Assembly (NCBI RefSeq): GCF_943373825.1
Contig: NZ_CALSBP010000001.1
Location: forward strand, 1,240,001-1,304,000
Direction: 5' to 3'
DNA: 64,000 bases
Source: Aquimarina spinulae
GTDB taxonomy: Bacteria > Bacteroidota > Bacteroidia > Flavobacteriales > Flavobacteriaceae
The position numbers were made by a program, and so were the translations under genes. How positions within the stretch are numbered: position 1 is the stretch's first letter; each line of letters opens with the position of its first letter. Below the pieces are notes generated by a model, which saw only the letters and a program-made list of their open reading frames with translations, did not search any database and had not been told where the DNA came from. Shown here in pieces: positions 18,992 to 27,047 of the stretch.

Positions 18992-20347
18992 TTAATCGTT
19001 TTTCCAATCAATTTTACGTGATATCATCATTATAGTTCCCAGAATTAGGAATAGCCCTATGCTTCCTACTAATAATGCATAGTTTTCTAATTGGATGATT
19101 ACAAATATGAATGCGTATAAAGCTGCTAAAGAAGCGGCTATAAATCCCATAAATTTGTAGCTTTTGAGTATTGCTTTCGAATACATAGAAATTAGTAAAA
19201 CTACTGCGCTACCTGCTATAGCATATGCTTGTAAAAAACTCGAATGTTCTGATATAGAAATCAATAATGTATAAAACATGGTTAATGCTAATCCAACCAT
19301 CAAATATTGAAAAGGATGAATATGGATTTTACTTATTGCCTGGATTAAGAAGAACACCAGAAAGGTAAGTGCGATCACGAGATATCCATATTTGGCAGCA
19401 CGTTCACTTTTTTGATACTCATCTACTGGGATCAGTAATTTTACACCAAAAGCAGAAGCATTAATATGTGGCAGTTCTCCAAAAAATTCTTGCTCAAACT
19501 CTCTGTTAATTTGTAATACTTTCCAATTGGCTTTAAAACCTTGATCTGAGATTTCTTTGGTCTTAGTATTGGGTAGATAATTACCATTAAAACTCGGGGA
19601 GGCCCAATTTGATGTCATGGATACATTGGTTTCACGGCCTACAGGAATAAATCGTAACTGTTCACTTCCGTTAATCAGGAGATCCAGGCTAAAATCGATA
19701 GTACTCTCTTTTGGTAAAGAGTTTTCTTTTAAAAATTTAGTTTCGAGAGTATTTGTATATGAGTTTTGCGCATATCGAGATCGTAAAGGATATTGGTCTG
19801 TTCCTAGTTTTAATTCCAGATTACTTCGTATCCCTTTTAAGTTTGTTGAGTTCACCTGTACAGTAGCTTTATTCCATAAAATATCTGCTGCTGCGATATC
19901 CTGCGTTTCGAAATTTGGAGTAGTAAAAGAACCTGTTATTTTCATATCGGCAGTATATACTACAGATTCATAGATGCTTCTTCCCAGAGTTTCAGACTCT
20001 ATATTGGATTTTATATCTAATGTGTTGGGAAAGAAAAAAGCATGTTTTATCGTAATAATATCTTCTTCGTTATACGATTTTGTTTTGTCATCCCAGGTTT
20101 TTTTTAAGGTATGTACCTGATAAGGGATTTTAAGAATCGGACCGTATAGCAGGACTTCATTTCCCCATTTTTGATTAATCTCCTTAACTACTTCTTCTTG
20201 TCTATAGGAACGTTCTCGTATTAAATCTTTAATGTAAGACAAAGGGATTAATAATACTAAAATTAGTATTCCGACCATTAGCATTCGAACGGTAATAGAG
20301 GTCTTTAACCATTGACCAAAGGACTTTTTTTGTTTTTGGGTTTCCAT
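18992..20347 (-). CDS. creD: CreD-like inner-membrane protein
   Basis: 451 residues. It has an N-terminal membrane helix (about 20-42), then RERSYRQEEVVKEINQKWG and GPILKIPYQ, the CreD signature, a large periplasmic domain (about 60-310), and a C-terminal block of about five helices (315-445). E. coli CreD belongs to the CreBC regulon and affects colicin tolerance and the envelope. No CreBC is present here. The gene ends a leftward run of membrane-protein genes that contains a winged-helix regulator gene, which is likely its controller. Confidence 0.9.
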   Translation of the reverse strand: METQKQKKSFGQWLKTSITVRMLMVGILILVLLIPLSYIKDLIRERSYRQEEVVKEINQKWGNEVLLYGPILKIPYQVHTLKKTWDDKTKSYNEEDIITIKHAFFFPNTLDIKSNIESETLGRSIYESVVYTADMKITGSFTTPNFETQDIAAADILWNKATVQVNSTNLKGIRSNLELKLGTDQYPLRSRYAQNSYTNTLETKFLKENSLPKESTIDFSLDLLINGSEQLRFIPVGRETNVSMTSNWASPSFNGNYLPNTKTKEISDQGFKANWKVLQINREFEQEFFGELPHINASAFGVKLLIPVDEYQKSERAAKYGYLVIALTFLVFFLIQAISKIHIHPFQYLMVGLALTMFYTLLISISEHSSFLQAYAIAGSAVVLLISMYSKAILKSYKFMGFIAASLAALYAFIFVIIQLENYALLVGSIGLFLILGTIMMISRKIDWKND

Positions 20348-20377
20348 AGATATAATATTTATAGTGATTGTATTTTT

Positions 20378-21025
20378 TTAATTATTTTTTTCTTGATAAT
20401 ATTGAATCATTCGATATGTGATGATTAGAAAACCACCAAAACCTATCGTAAATGCCCAGGTGTTAATATGTTGAGTGGGAAATAGAACTCTTTTTAGGAT
20501 ATCTGATAAAATCCCTGATGGATTTTGAAGTATATCCCAGCTGTTCCATCTCAATACTCTTCCCAGATATATCCCAAAACCACACAATAATAGAATGCAG
20601 TATGAGAAGAGATTTGTGATTTTTTTTGAAAATTTTTCAAGAAGTAATGTTTGCATCATCCATAAAGAAGCAAAACCAATAATTAAACCATTAATGGCAA
20701 AGGATAGAATAAGTAAAACATCAAACCAAACTGATTGTAGGTTACTTAATCTGATATGTTGTAAATCGGTTAAGATATATGGAGAATTAGGTAAAAATAA
20801 GAGCCATATCACAAAACCTAACCAGAAAATGAGTTGATTTGTTTTGCGTATGCTTAGTAACATTGTAATGCCATAAGGAATGCATGCTAAAAAGAGATTC
20901 CAGACCAGAAATAGATAAAAAGAAGATTCTGTTTTTAAAATTCTGATTGCCAGTAATAATAAGCTAAATGTAACTGAAAACGTAAATAGTTTTATGAAAG
21001 GCATTTGTTTTTCTATAATATTCAT
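20378..21025 (-). CDS. DUF1361 family integral membrane protein
   Basis: 215 residues with about six or seven hydrophobic helices. The conserved centre FLPNSPYILTDLQHI (near residue 78) and GRVLRWNSWDI (near 158) are hallmarks of DUF1361. The role is unknown. It is 30 nt upstream of creD and 12 nt downstream of a small membrane gene, so it is part of the same transcript. Confidence 0.88.
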   Translation of the reverse strand: MNIIEKQMPFIKLFTFSVTFSLLLLAIRILKTESSFYLFLVWNLFLACIPYGITMLLSIRKTNQLIFWLGFVIWLLFLPNSPYILTDLQHIRLSNLQSVWFDVLLILSFAINGLIIGFASLWMMQTLLLEKFSKKITNLFSYCILLLCGFGIYLGRVLRWNSWDILQNPSGILSDILKRVLFPTQHINTWAFTIGFGGFLIITYRMIQYYQEKNN

Positions 21026-21037
21026 AACAATTAATAT

Positions 21038-21322
21038 TTATACGATTTGGATATAGATAAGTGTAATAGGGATGTTAAGTAAAAAGAGTAGTATTGTGAT
21101 TAGATTCTCTTTGGTGTCTTTTGAAAAGAAAAGCGCATTAATAATTAGAAATGCCAGAAAAATTGCATTAACAAGGAAAGCAATTCTAACATAATTAATT
21201 CCTATATGCAATAGTGTACTCCATTTAAAACATATGTAAAGTAGCAGTAGGGAAGTTCCTATAAGAAAACTAACTAAGGCTAAAGTAATCGCAATTTTAT
21301 TAATAGGGTGCGCTATTTTCAT
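21038..21322 (-). CDS. small three-helix membrane protein, paralogue A
   Basis: 94 residues, three predicted membrane helices, and an N-terminus MKIAHPINKIAI. It is a tandem paralogue of the next gene upstream: both share PINK near the start, a SFL-GT-LLL first helix, KENL-TI- before the last helix, and NIPIT-(I)-YI-I at the end. Function unknown. It is spaced 10 nt from its paralogue and 12 nt from the DUF1361 gene. Confidence 0.75.
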   Translation of the reverse strand: MKIAHPINKIAITLALVSFLIGTSLLLLYICFKWSTLLHIGINYVRIAFLVNAIFLAFLIINALFFSKDTKENLITILLFLLNIPITLIYIQIV

Positions 21323-21332
21323 AATGATGAGA

Positions 21333-21644
21333 TTAAAAATATTTTAGAAATGGGTTGTTCATTACGATAATGATATATCCAATAGTAATTGGGATATTGA
21401 GAACGACCAGTATGATCGTTGTTAAATTCTCTTTGTAGTACTGGTGATTGATGATGGCATTAGTTATGATCCCTACAAAGACGATTACATTAAGAACTGA
21501 TGCTATGATCACATAAAAAAGACCTATGTCTAATACGATATTGGATTGAGAAATTAAAAAGAATAGTAATAGTAAAGTTCCCAAAAGAAAGCTTATGGTT
21601 GCTACGATAAGCGCATTTTTGTTAATTGGTTGTATGATTTTCAT
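21333..21644 (-). CDS. small three-helix membrane protein, paralogue B
   Basis: 103 residues, three predicted helices, start MKIIQPINKNAL. It aligns along its whole length with paralogue A but has a nine-residue longer end. Its ATG overlaps the stop of the Coq4-like gene as ATGA, so translation is probably coupled. The pair arose by local duplication. Function unknown. Confidence 0.75.
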   Translation of the reverse strand: MKIIQPINKNALIVATISFLLGTLLLLFFLISQSNIVLDIGLFYVIIASVLNVIVFVGIITNAIINHQYYKENLTTIILVVLNIPITIGYIIIVMNNPFLKYF

Positions 21645-22102
21645 AATGATGAGATTAAAAATGTGGTTTTCAAGGTTTGTACAGATTGATGTAAAAGCTT
21701 TTTGTAATCCAGTTGGTAAAAAGGATAAGCAGTTTTGCCTTTTCGGTATGCTTTTTTAAAAAGTTTAATCTTGTCTGGATAGAATAGGGTGCCTAGTCCT
21801 ATAACAGAGATTAGATATATTGTGCGTTTACCATTTCCTAAAAGATAATACTGCATAGCCACCTCTTCAGAAACAGAGATACCAATATTGGTTAATACAT
21901 GAAAAACATCATGGTTTTCTAATTTGGGTTGTGGGTTAAAATCATGTTGTAGCAAAAAACAACCTAAATGAAACCCAAGACTCCCTTTAGGATATGTAAT
22001 AAGTGTTTTTACCGAAATATCCCAGGGTGGTTGTCTCTTAAACCATTTCTGATACGGTCTTTTACTTAACTCATAGATTGTTTCTAATATAAATGCTCTC
22101 AT
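21641..22102 (-). CDS. Coq4-like protein
   Basis: 153 residues. HDVFH, eleven residues, then Glu (residues about 64-80) reproduces the HDxxH-x11-E metal site of the Coq4 family. Eukaryotic Coq4 serves coenzyme Q synthesis, but Bacteroidota mostly use menaquinone, and here the gene sits among small membrane-protein genes, so its role may differ. The length is shorter than classical Coq4. A palindrome (TACTTTG-N5-CAAAGTA) lies 17-35 nt upstream of the ATG. Confidence 0.7.
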   Translation of the reverse strand: MRAFILETIYELSKRPYQKWFKRQPPWDISVKTLITYPKGSLGFHLGCFLLQHDFNPQPKLENHDVFHVLTNIGISVSEEVAMQYYLLGNGKRTIYLISVIGLGTLFYPDKIKLFKKAYRKGKTAYPFYQLDYKKLLHQSVQTLKTTFLISSL

Positions 22103-22118
22103 TTTTTTATTTTAAAAG

Positions 22119-22137
22119 TACTTTGTTTTTCAAAGTA
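22119..22137. promoter_or_regulatory. palindromic operator candidate, site 1
   Basis: TACTTTG-N5-CAAAGTA, a perfect inverted repeat upstream of the Coq4-like gene. The same 7+5+7 arrangement with the same flanks (AAAAG before, AAAAT after) occurs at 23196-23214. It is a candidate binding site for the winged-helix regulator encoded next door. Confidence 0.55.
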
Positions 22138-22157
22138 AAATGATAAAAAAAATATGA

Positions 22158-22451
22158 CTATTGTTTTAGTAATTTTTCAATAGCTTCTACGTGTTTTTTA
22201 AAAGCTTCTCGGCCTTTTTTGGTAACACTGTACCTTGTATTGGGTTTTCTACCTATAAATGATTTTTCTACCATAATGTATTCTTCTTTTTCCAAAGCTT
22301 TAGTGTGGCTAGCTAAGTTACCATCGGTAGCTCCCAGAAGCTCTTTTAGCGTTTTAAAATCGGCATATTCGTTAACAATCAATATCGACATAATTCCTAA
22401 TCGAATTCGATGATCAAAAGCTTTGTTTATATTGTTAATTATATTTTTCAT
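22158..22451 (-). CDS. winged-helix transcriptional regulator (HTH_34-like)
   Basis: 97 residues, a single winged-helix domain. Residues 11-20 (AFDHRIRLGI) open the domain, the recognition helix is in TDGNLASHTKALEKEEYI (43-60), and the wing is GRKPNTRYSVTKKGREAF (67-84). This fits the HTH_34/PadR-ArsR-like group of small dimeric regulators. It lies inside a leftward cluster of membrane-protein genes, and palindromes occur in front of two neighbours, so local control is likely. Ligand unknown. Confidence 0.88.
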   Translation of the reverse strand: MKNIINNINKAFDHRIRLGIMSILIVNEYADFKTLKELLGATDGNLASHTKALEKEEYIMVEKSFIGRKPNTRYSVTKKGREAFKKHVEAIEKLLKQ

Positions 22452-22562
22452 TCTTTATTCCCGTGAAGGAAAAAACTTTTCAAATTTTATACTTAGTTTA
22501 ACCCGATTGAATTACATTTCTATATAAATCAAAAACTAATTTATATGATAAAGATTGCTACT

Positions 22563-23186
22563 TTATGGTTTAGATTTTGAATTTGAAGTCTCATTAAAGT
22601 ATATCAGGCTTCCGTATATAATATGCATTATACCAAATCCCAGCACCCAAAACCAGAAACCATATCCAGGATAAATTGCGCAGATCAAACCTAATACAAT
22701 TTCTATATATCCCAAATATTTTACATTACCAATTGTATATTTTGATGCATTTACCAGGGCAAGACCATAAAAAATAAGCATTAATGAACCGGTAAGACCA
22801 TAATGATCGCTGGATATTTTTATAATGATATAAATACCACCAGTAACTAATGGAATCAAAAAAGCGGTAAGTAATCGTTTGGAAGCACTATTCCATAAGG
22901 TTTCGTTATTTTTTTTTGCTTTTGTAATACTTAATATGATAGCTGTAATAATGCTTAGAAAAGCAACTACAACCAGATCTAATAGGATATAATTAAATAT
23001 TTTACCATCTAGGATAAGGTAGTTTCTTCCGCTAATACTAACTAGATAATACGCAACAGCAGCGCCAATTAGTGCATAGATGCCAGCCATTATTCCTGAT
23101 AAACCACTAAGTGAGAAAAAACGAGATGATTTGTTCATCATATCCTTGATCTCTGTAATGTCTTTTAAGTATTCTTCTGTGCTCAT
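22563..23186 (-). CDS. six-helix membrane protein of unknown function
   Basis: I start at the ATG ending at 23186 (MSTEEYLKDITEIKDMM); the upstream frame would run into the palindrome at 23196-23214. The 207-residue product has a short acidic cytoplasmic N-terminus and about six membrane helices. No family motif is known to me, but its pairing with a small winged-helix regulator gene 111 nt downstream is a common arrangement in Bacteroidota. It is the first gene of the leftward cluster. Confidence 0.75.
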   Translation of the reverse strand: MSTEEYLKDITEIKDMMNKSSRFFSLSGLSGIMAGIYALIGAAVAYYLVSISGRNYLILDGKIFNYILLDLVVVAFLSIITAIILSITKAKKNNETLWNSASKRLLTAFLIPLVTGGIYIIIKISSDHYGLTGSLMLIFYGLALVNASKYTIGNVKYLGYIEIVLGLICAIYPGYGFWFWVLGFGIMHIIYGSLIYFNETSNSKSKP

Positions 23187-23195
23187 ATTAAAAAG

Positions 23196-23214
23196 TACTT
23201 TGAAATACAAAGTA
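23196..23214. promoter_or_regulatory. palindromic operator candidate, site 2
   Basis: TACTTTG-N5-CAAAGTA, 10 nt upstream of the six-helix membrane protein gene. It is identical in both arms to site 1 at 22119-22137 and differs only in the 5-nt spacer. Confidence 0.55.
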
Positions 23215-23360
23215 AAATTAAAATATTGAATTGTGCAAATTTAATTTTACTAGGTGTTATATTTTTTGATTGATAGGTTGCTCTTTAAAATTATATTTAA
23301 TAAAATCTATTAATAGTATACATGATATTAATTTATTGGTTAAAAACAGTTTTATATCTT

Positions 23361-24290
23361 TTACTTCCACCTGACTTTAATATAATTATCTATCTCTTTA
23401 ACTTGTCTTGGGATATTTTTTTTTATTTCAAAAAGTAAGTTCTCGATTAGCTTTTCTTTGGCGAAATTTTTGTTTACCACTATACTTATTTCCCTAGTAG
23501 GTTTTGGGTTTTCAAAATATTTTATGTGTTTATTTTCTATGTTTTCTACTACTGATAATTGAGGAACCAAGGTATATCCTAAACCTGCTTTAACTAGGTT
23601 TTTTATTGTTTGTATCGAACCGCTTTCAAATAAAAAAGCTTTGTTTTTATTTTTATCATTGTCTTGGCATATATTAAGAACCTGATTTCTAAAACAATGC
23701 CCTTCTTCTAAAATAAGAAGATCATCAGGAGTAAGGTCATCTTGTTTTACAATTTCTGATGTGCCGAAAGTATTTTTATCATTACAATACACCAGAAATG
23801 GTTCCTGATATAAATTTATTTCACGTATCGTCTTATCCTCTAAAGGGGTTGAAACAATCCCAATATCTAAGGTGCCGTTATGTAAAGCATCAATAATAAA
23901 ATCGGTTTGCATTTCTTTTATTACCAATTTGATTTTCGGATTGCTTTTTAAGAAACTCTCTAAGAATAAAGGAAGCAAGTTGGGGGCGATTGTTGGTATA
24001 ATACCAAGTGTATACTGTCCCGAAATACTAGATGTATTGTCATACGCAAGTTCTTTAAATTCATTAGCTTCTCGGAGTGTACTTTTGGCCTTGGCAATTA
24101 AAATTTTTCCAATAGGAGTTGGAGTAAGAGGAGTTGTATTACGATCAAATATAACCGTGCCAATCTCATCTTCTAATTTTTTTACCTGAATTGTTAACGT
24201 AGGCTGGGTTACAAAGCATAATTCTGCCGCTTTAGTGTAATGTCTTTTAAGGTCTAATGCTACTATATATTTTAATTGTTGAAGTGTCAT
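23361..24290 (-). CDS. oxyR: peroxide-sensing LysR-type regulator OxyR
   Basis: I start at the ATG ending at 24290 (MTLQQLKYIVALD), the usual LysR start, giving 309 residues. The winged helix-turn-helix spans 1-60. The effector domain contains EEGHCFRNQVLNIC, placing the redox cysteines at C199 and C208, the same numbers as in E. coli OxyR. In that protein they form a disulfide on H2O2 exposure. The gene is divergent from an exported catalase gene, and a 15-bp-arm palindrome lies between them. Regulation of the catalase and of itself is very likely. Confidence 0.93.
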   Translation of the reverse strand: MTLQQLKYIVALDLKRHYTKAAELCFVTQPTLTIQVKKLEDEIGTVIFDRNTTPLTPTPIGKILIAKAKSTLREANEFKELAYDNTSSISGQYTLGIIPTIAPNLLPLFLESFLKSNPKIKLVIKEMQTDFIIDALHNGTLDIGIVSTPLEDKTIREINLYQEPFLVYCNDKNTFGTSEIVKQDDLTPDDLLILEEGHCFRNQVLNICQDNDKNKNKAFLFESGSIQTIKNLVKAGLGYTLVPQLSVVENIENKHIKYFENPKPTREISIVVNKNFAKEKLIENLLFEIKKNIPRQVKEIDNYIKVRWK

Positions 24291-24303
24291 AGAAGATTTA
24301 GTT

Positions 24304-24339
24304 ATTAATAATATAAATATAGTCATTTATATTATTAAT
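24304..24339. promoter_or_regulatory. long palindrome between oxyR and the catalase gene
   Basis: Perfect 15-nt arms (24304-24318 and 24325-24339) with a 6-nt spacer ATAGTC. The site begins 14 nt upstream of the oxyR ATG and about 63 nt upstream of the catalase ATG. A TTTG at 24339-24342 followed 21 nt later by TACTTTG could be the catalase promoter, placing the palindrome directly upstream of its -33 element. Confidence 0.6.
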
Positions 24340-24401
24340 TTGATTAATGATGAGTAACCGACGTACTTTGTATTTGTTATTAACTTAAATAAATTTCACA
24401 C

Positions 24402-25925
24402 ATGAAAAAGATTGTATTAATTGCAATTGTCATTGGTATGTGGCCAACTCTTTATGGGCAACAAATTATGACAACTAATGGGGGTGCTCCAATCGGGGAC
24501 AACCAAAATTCGAAGACAGTAGGAGAGTATGGTCCTGTATTGTTAGAGGACATACATCTAATCGAGAAATTAGCGGCATTTGATAGGGAGCGAATTCCAG
24601 AACGTGTCGTTCATGCAAGAGGAGCAGGAGCATTTGGATATTTTGAAAGTACAAAGGACATGTCGTCTTATACAAAAGCAGTTTTATTTAATGGGAATAA
24701 TAAACGTACTGACCTAGCTGTACGTTTTTCTACTGTTATACACGGTAAAGGTTCTCCGGAAACTGCAAGAGATCCCAGAGGTTTTGCGGTAAAATTCTAT
24801 ACGCAACAAGGAAATTATGATATTGTCGGAAATAACCTTCCGATATTTTTTATCAGAGATGCAATAAAATTTCCTGATATGGTACATTCATTAAAACCTT
24901 CACCGGTTACAAACAAACAGGATCCCAATCGTTTTTTTGATTTTTTTTCTAATGTACCAGAAGCCACTCATATGATTACCAGACTATATACAGATTTGGG
25001 TATCCCTAAAGGGTATCAGTATATGAACGGAAGTAGTGTTCATGGGTTTAAATGGGTAAATGAAAATGGAGAAGTTACTTATGTCAAATATTCTTGGATT
25101 AGTAAACAAGGAGAACATAATTTGGATTTAGAACAAGCAGCAAAACAACAATCCGTGGATTGGCAACATGCGACAGTTAGTCTTCGAATGGATATTGATA
25201 ATAAAAATTACCCTCAATGGGATTTGTATGTTCAATTGATAAAACCAAAAGATATAGGTAGTTTTGATTTCTGGCCTTTAGATGCTACAAAAGATTGGCC
25301 GGCAGATAAGATTGAGAAAATAAAAATAGGTACGATGACATTAAATAAAAATCCTGTTAATTATTTTCAAGAAGTAGAATCCATTGCGATGTCACCAGGA
25401 AATCTCATCCCGGGTATAGAGCCTTCAGAGGATAAACTGTTACAAGGGCGGTTGTTCTCCTATTTTGATACCCAACGTCATAGGCTGGGGGCTAATAATC
25501 AGCAGATTAAAGTAAATCAACCTAAAAAAGAGGTGGTAAATTATAATTCTGATAGTTATTCTAGTGCTTCTAATTCCAAATTCCCAAATGCAGATATCAA
25601 TTACCAGCCTAGTACAAAAGTTGCGTTAAAGGAAAATTCTAGCTATAAATTATCCGAAACTAAGCTAAATAATATAAAAATTACACAAAAAAAGATTTCC
25701 AAAACCAATGATTTTGCCCAACCAGGTAGTTTTTACAGGAGTTTATCAGAAAAAGATAAAACGAATCTAATTAGGAATCTTAAAGGAGATTTAGGGCAGG
25801 TAAAAAATATTCATATTCAAAAAAAAATGATTACCTATTTCTATAGATCGGATAGAGATTTTGGTATGCGAATAGCTAAAGCTCTTGGGTTTAGTCAAAA
25901 AGATTTTATGCAATTTGGAAAGTAA
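24402..25925 (+). CDS. katA: exported monofunctional heme catalase
   Basis: 507 residues, small-subunit heme catalase. A Sec signal peptide (1-20, ending LYGQQ) precedes the usual start MTTNGGAPIGDNQNS, so this enzyme should be periplasmic. The active-site His is in VVHARGAGAFG (about residue 71), the distal Asn in GNNLPIFFIRD, and the proximal heme Tyr in RLFSYFDTQRHRLG. It converts H2O2 to water and oxygen. It is divergent from oxyR and followed, after a hairpin region, by an exported ankyrin protein gene. Confidence 0.94.
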   Translation: MKKIVLIAIVIGMWPTLYGQQIMTTNGGAPIGDNQNSKTVGEYGPVLLEDIHLIEKLAAFDRERIPERVVHARGAGAFGYFESTKDMSSYTKAVLFNGNNKRTDLAVRFSTVIHGKGSPETARDPRGFAVKFYTQQGNYDIVGNNLPIFFIRDAIKFPDMVHSLKPSPVTNKQDPNRFFDFFSNVPEATHMITRLYTDLGIPKGYQYMNGSSVHGFKWVNENGEVTYVKYSWISKQGEHNLDLEQAAKQQSVDWQHATVSLRMDIDNKNYPQWDLYVQLIKPKDIGSFDFWPLDATKDWPADKIEKIKIGTMTLNKNPVNYFQEVESIAMSPGNLIPGIEPSEDKLLQGRLFSYFDTQRHRLGANNQQIKVNQPKKEVVNYNSDSYSSASNSKFPNADINYQPSTKVALKENSSYKLSETKLNNIKITQKKISKTNDFAQPGSFYRSLSEKDKTNLIRNLKGDLGQVKNIHIQKKMITYFYRSDRDFGMRIAKALGFSQKDFMQFGK

Positions 25926-26013
25926 TTAATCTAAAAAATGAATTCTTTAGTACTTTTTGATTATGCTAAAGATGATTAGTAAGGTTAAGGAATTGTATTT
26001 ATGTTTTTCTAGT

Positions 26014-26098
26014 ATTATAATAAATACCCGAAACGTTCTTGAATAATGTGGTGTTTGTCATTATTTAGTGCCATTTTTCGTTTCGGGCTTATTATAAT
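26014..26098. repeat. nested hairpin element between catalase and ankyrin genes
   Basis: Outer arms 26014-26035 and 26079-26098 pair as 9 bp (CCCGAAACG/CGTTTCGGG) plus 10 bp, separated by a small internal loop. Inside is a second stem AATAATG/CATTATT (26042-26065). It could be an RNA structure in the katA 3' region or a small palindromic element. Confidence 0.55.
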
Positions 26099-26140
26099 AT
26101 TATTGATTTTAGGATTAAAAACGTTTTTAAATGATAAACA

Positions 26141-26668
26141 ATGATAAAAAAAATAGCGATATATTATTTCATAATATTGGGAATAGAGGTATATGGGCAA
26201 GAACAAATATTTGAATATAGTAGAGAGGGAAATGTAAATGCAATTGCTGAAATACTAGAAACAAATAAGTCGGGAATTAATATGGTCAACCGTAATGGGT
26301 ATAGTCCCCTTATATTGGCTATTTACTATGGACAAATAGATACAGCTCATTTTTTATTAAATCAAGGAGCTGATCCTGATATACAAGATAGTGCAGGGAA
26401 TACAGCACTGATGGGGGCGTGCTTTAAAGGGTATGAAAACATAGTGCAATTACTTATAGAATATAAGGCTAATGTTAATCTGAAGAATTATAATGATGCA
26501 ACTGCTCTTATTTACGCAGCTACATTTGGTCATGCAGAAATTGTAAAGGAGTTAGTGAAAAATAATGCGAATATAGACATCAGAGATATTAGAGGAAATA
26601 CAGCATTAGATCATGCCCGTATTCAAGAGAATCAAGAGGTAATACTTTTGCTCTCCATGAATAATTAA
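26141..26668 (+). CDS. exported ankyrin-repeat protein downstream of catalase
   Basis: 175 residues with a signal peptide (1-19, ending EVYGQE) and about four ankyrin repeats: NGYSPLILAIYYGQIDTAHFLL, AGNTALMGACFKGYENIVQLL, DATALIYAATFGHAEIVKEL and a terminal RGNTALDHA. Exported ankyrin proteins encoded beside catalases are known, for example AnkB with KatB in Pseudomonas aeruginosa, where the ankyrin protein is needed for full catalase activity. Position and shared export suggest the same role here. Confidence 0.85.
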   Translation: MIKKIAIYYFIILGIEVYGQEQIFEYSREGNVNAIAEILETNKSGINMVNRNGYSPLILAIYYGQIDTAHFLLNQGADPDIQDSAGNTALMGACFKGYENIVQLLIEYKANVNLKNYNDATALIYAATFGHAEIVKELVKNNANIDIRDIRGNTALDHARIQENQEVILLLSMNN

Positions 26669-26684
26669 GAAGTATATTTATGGT

Positions 26685-27047
26685 ATGAATCCAGCAGAAG
26701 AATATATTTTAAGACAACCAGAGCCTTTTAAATCAACCGTACTTCATCTACAGGTGATTATTGAGACGACTTTACCCAAAGTAGAGTTGTTGTTTAAATG
26801 GAGAGTTCCTTTTTATTATATGGATAAAAGCCCGATCTGTTATCTAAATGTAACTAAAGGGTATGTAGACGTAGGATTTTGGAGCGCACAGTATTTTACC
26901 AAACACCAGGAGAAGCTAGAGTCTGATAAAAGAAAATATGTAAAATCTCTTCGATACCAAAGCATAGATGATATCGATGATCAAGTACTTATCGAAGTTC
27001 TTGAACAAGCGTATACCTTTAGGAATGAAAAATTTATAACTGATTAA
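26685..27047 (+). CDS. DUF1801 family protein
   Basis: 120 residues, soluble. EEYILRQPEPFKSTVLHLQVII (4-25), FKWRVPFYYMDKSPICYLN (38-56) and FWSAQYF match the DUF1801 (YdhG-like) fold. Function unknown. It begins 16 nt after the ankyrin gene and overlaps the end of kdsA by 14 nt in convergent orientation, an unusually tight junction with no room for a terminator. Confidence 0.85.
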   Translation: MNPAEEYILRQPEPFKSTVLHLQVIIETTLPKVELLFKWRVPFYYMDKSPICYLNVTKGYVDVGFWSAQYFTKHQEKLESDKRKYVKSLRYQSIDDIDDQVLIEVLEQAYTFRNEKFITD

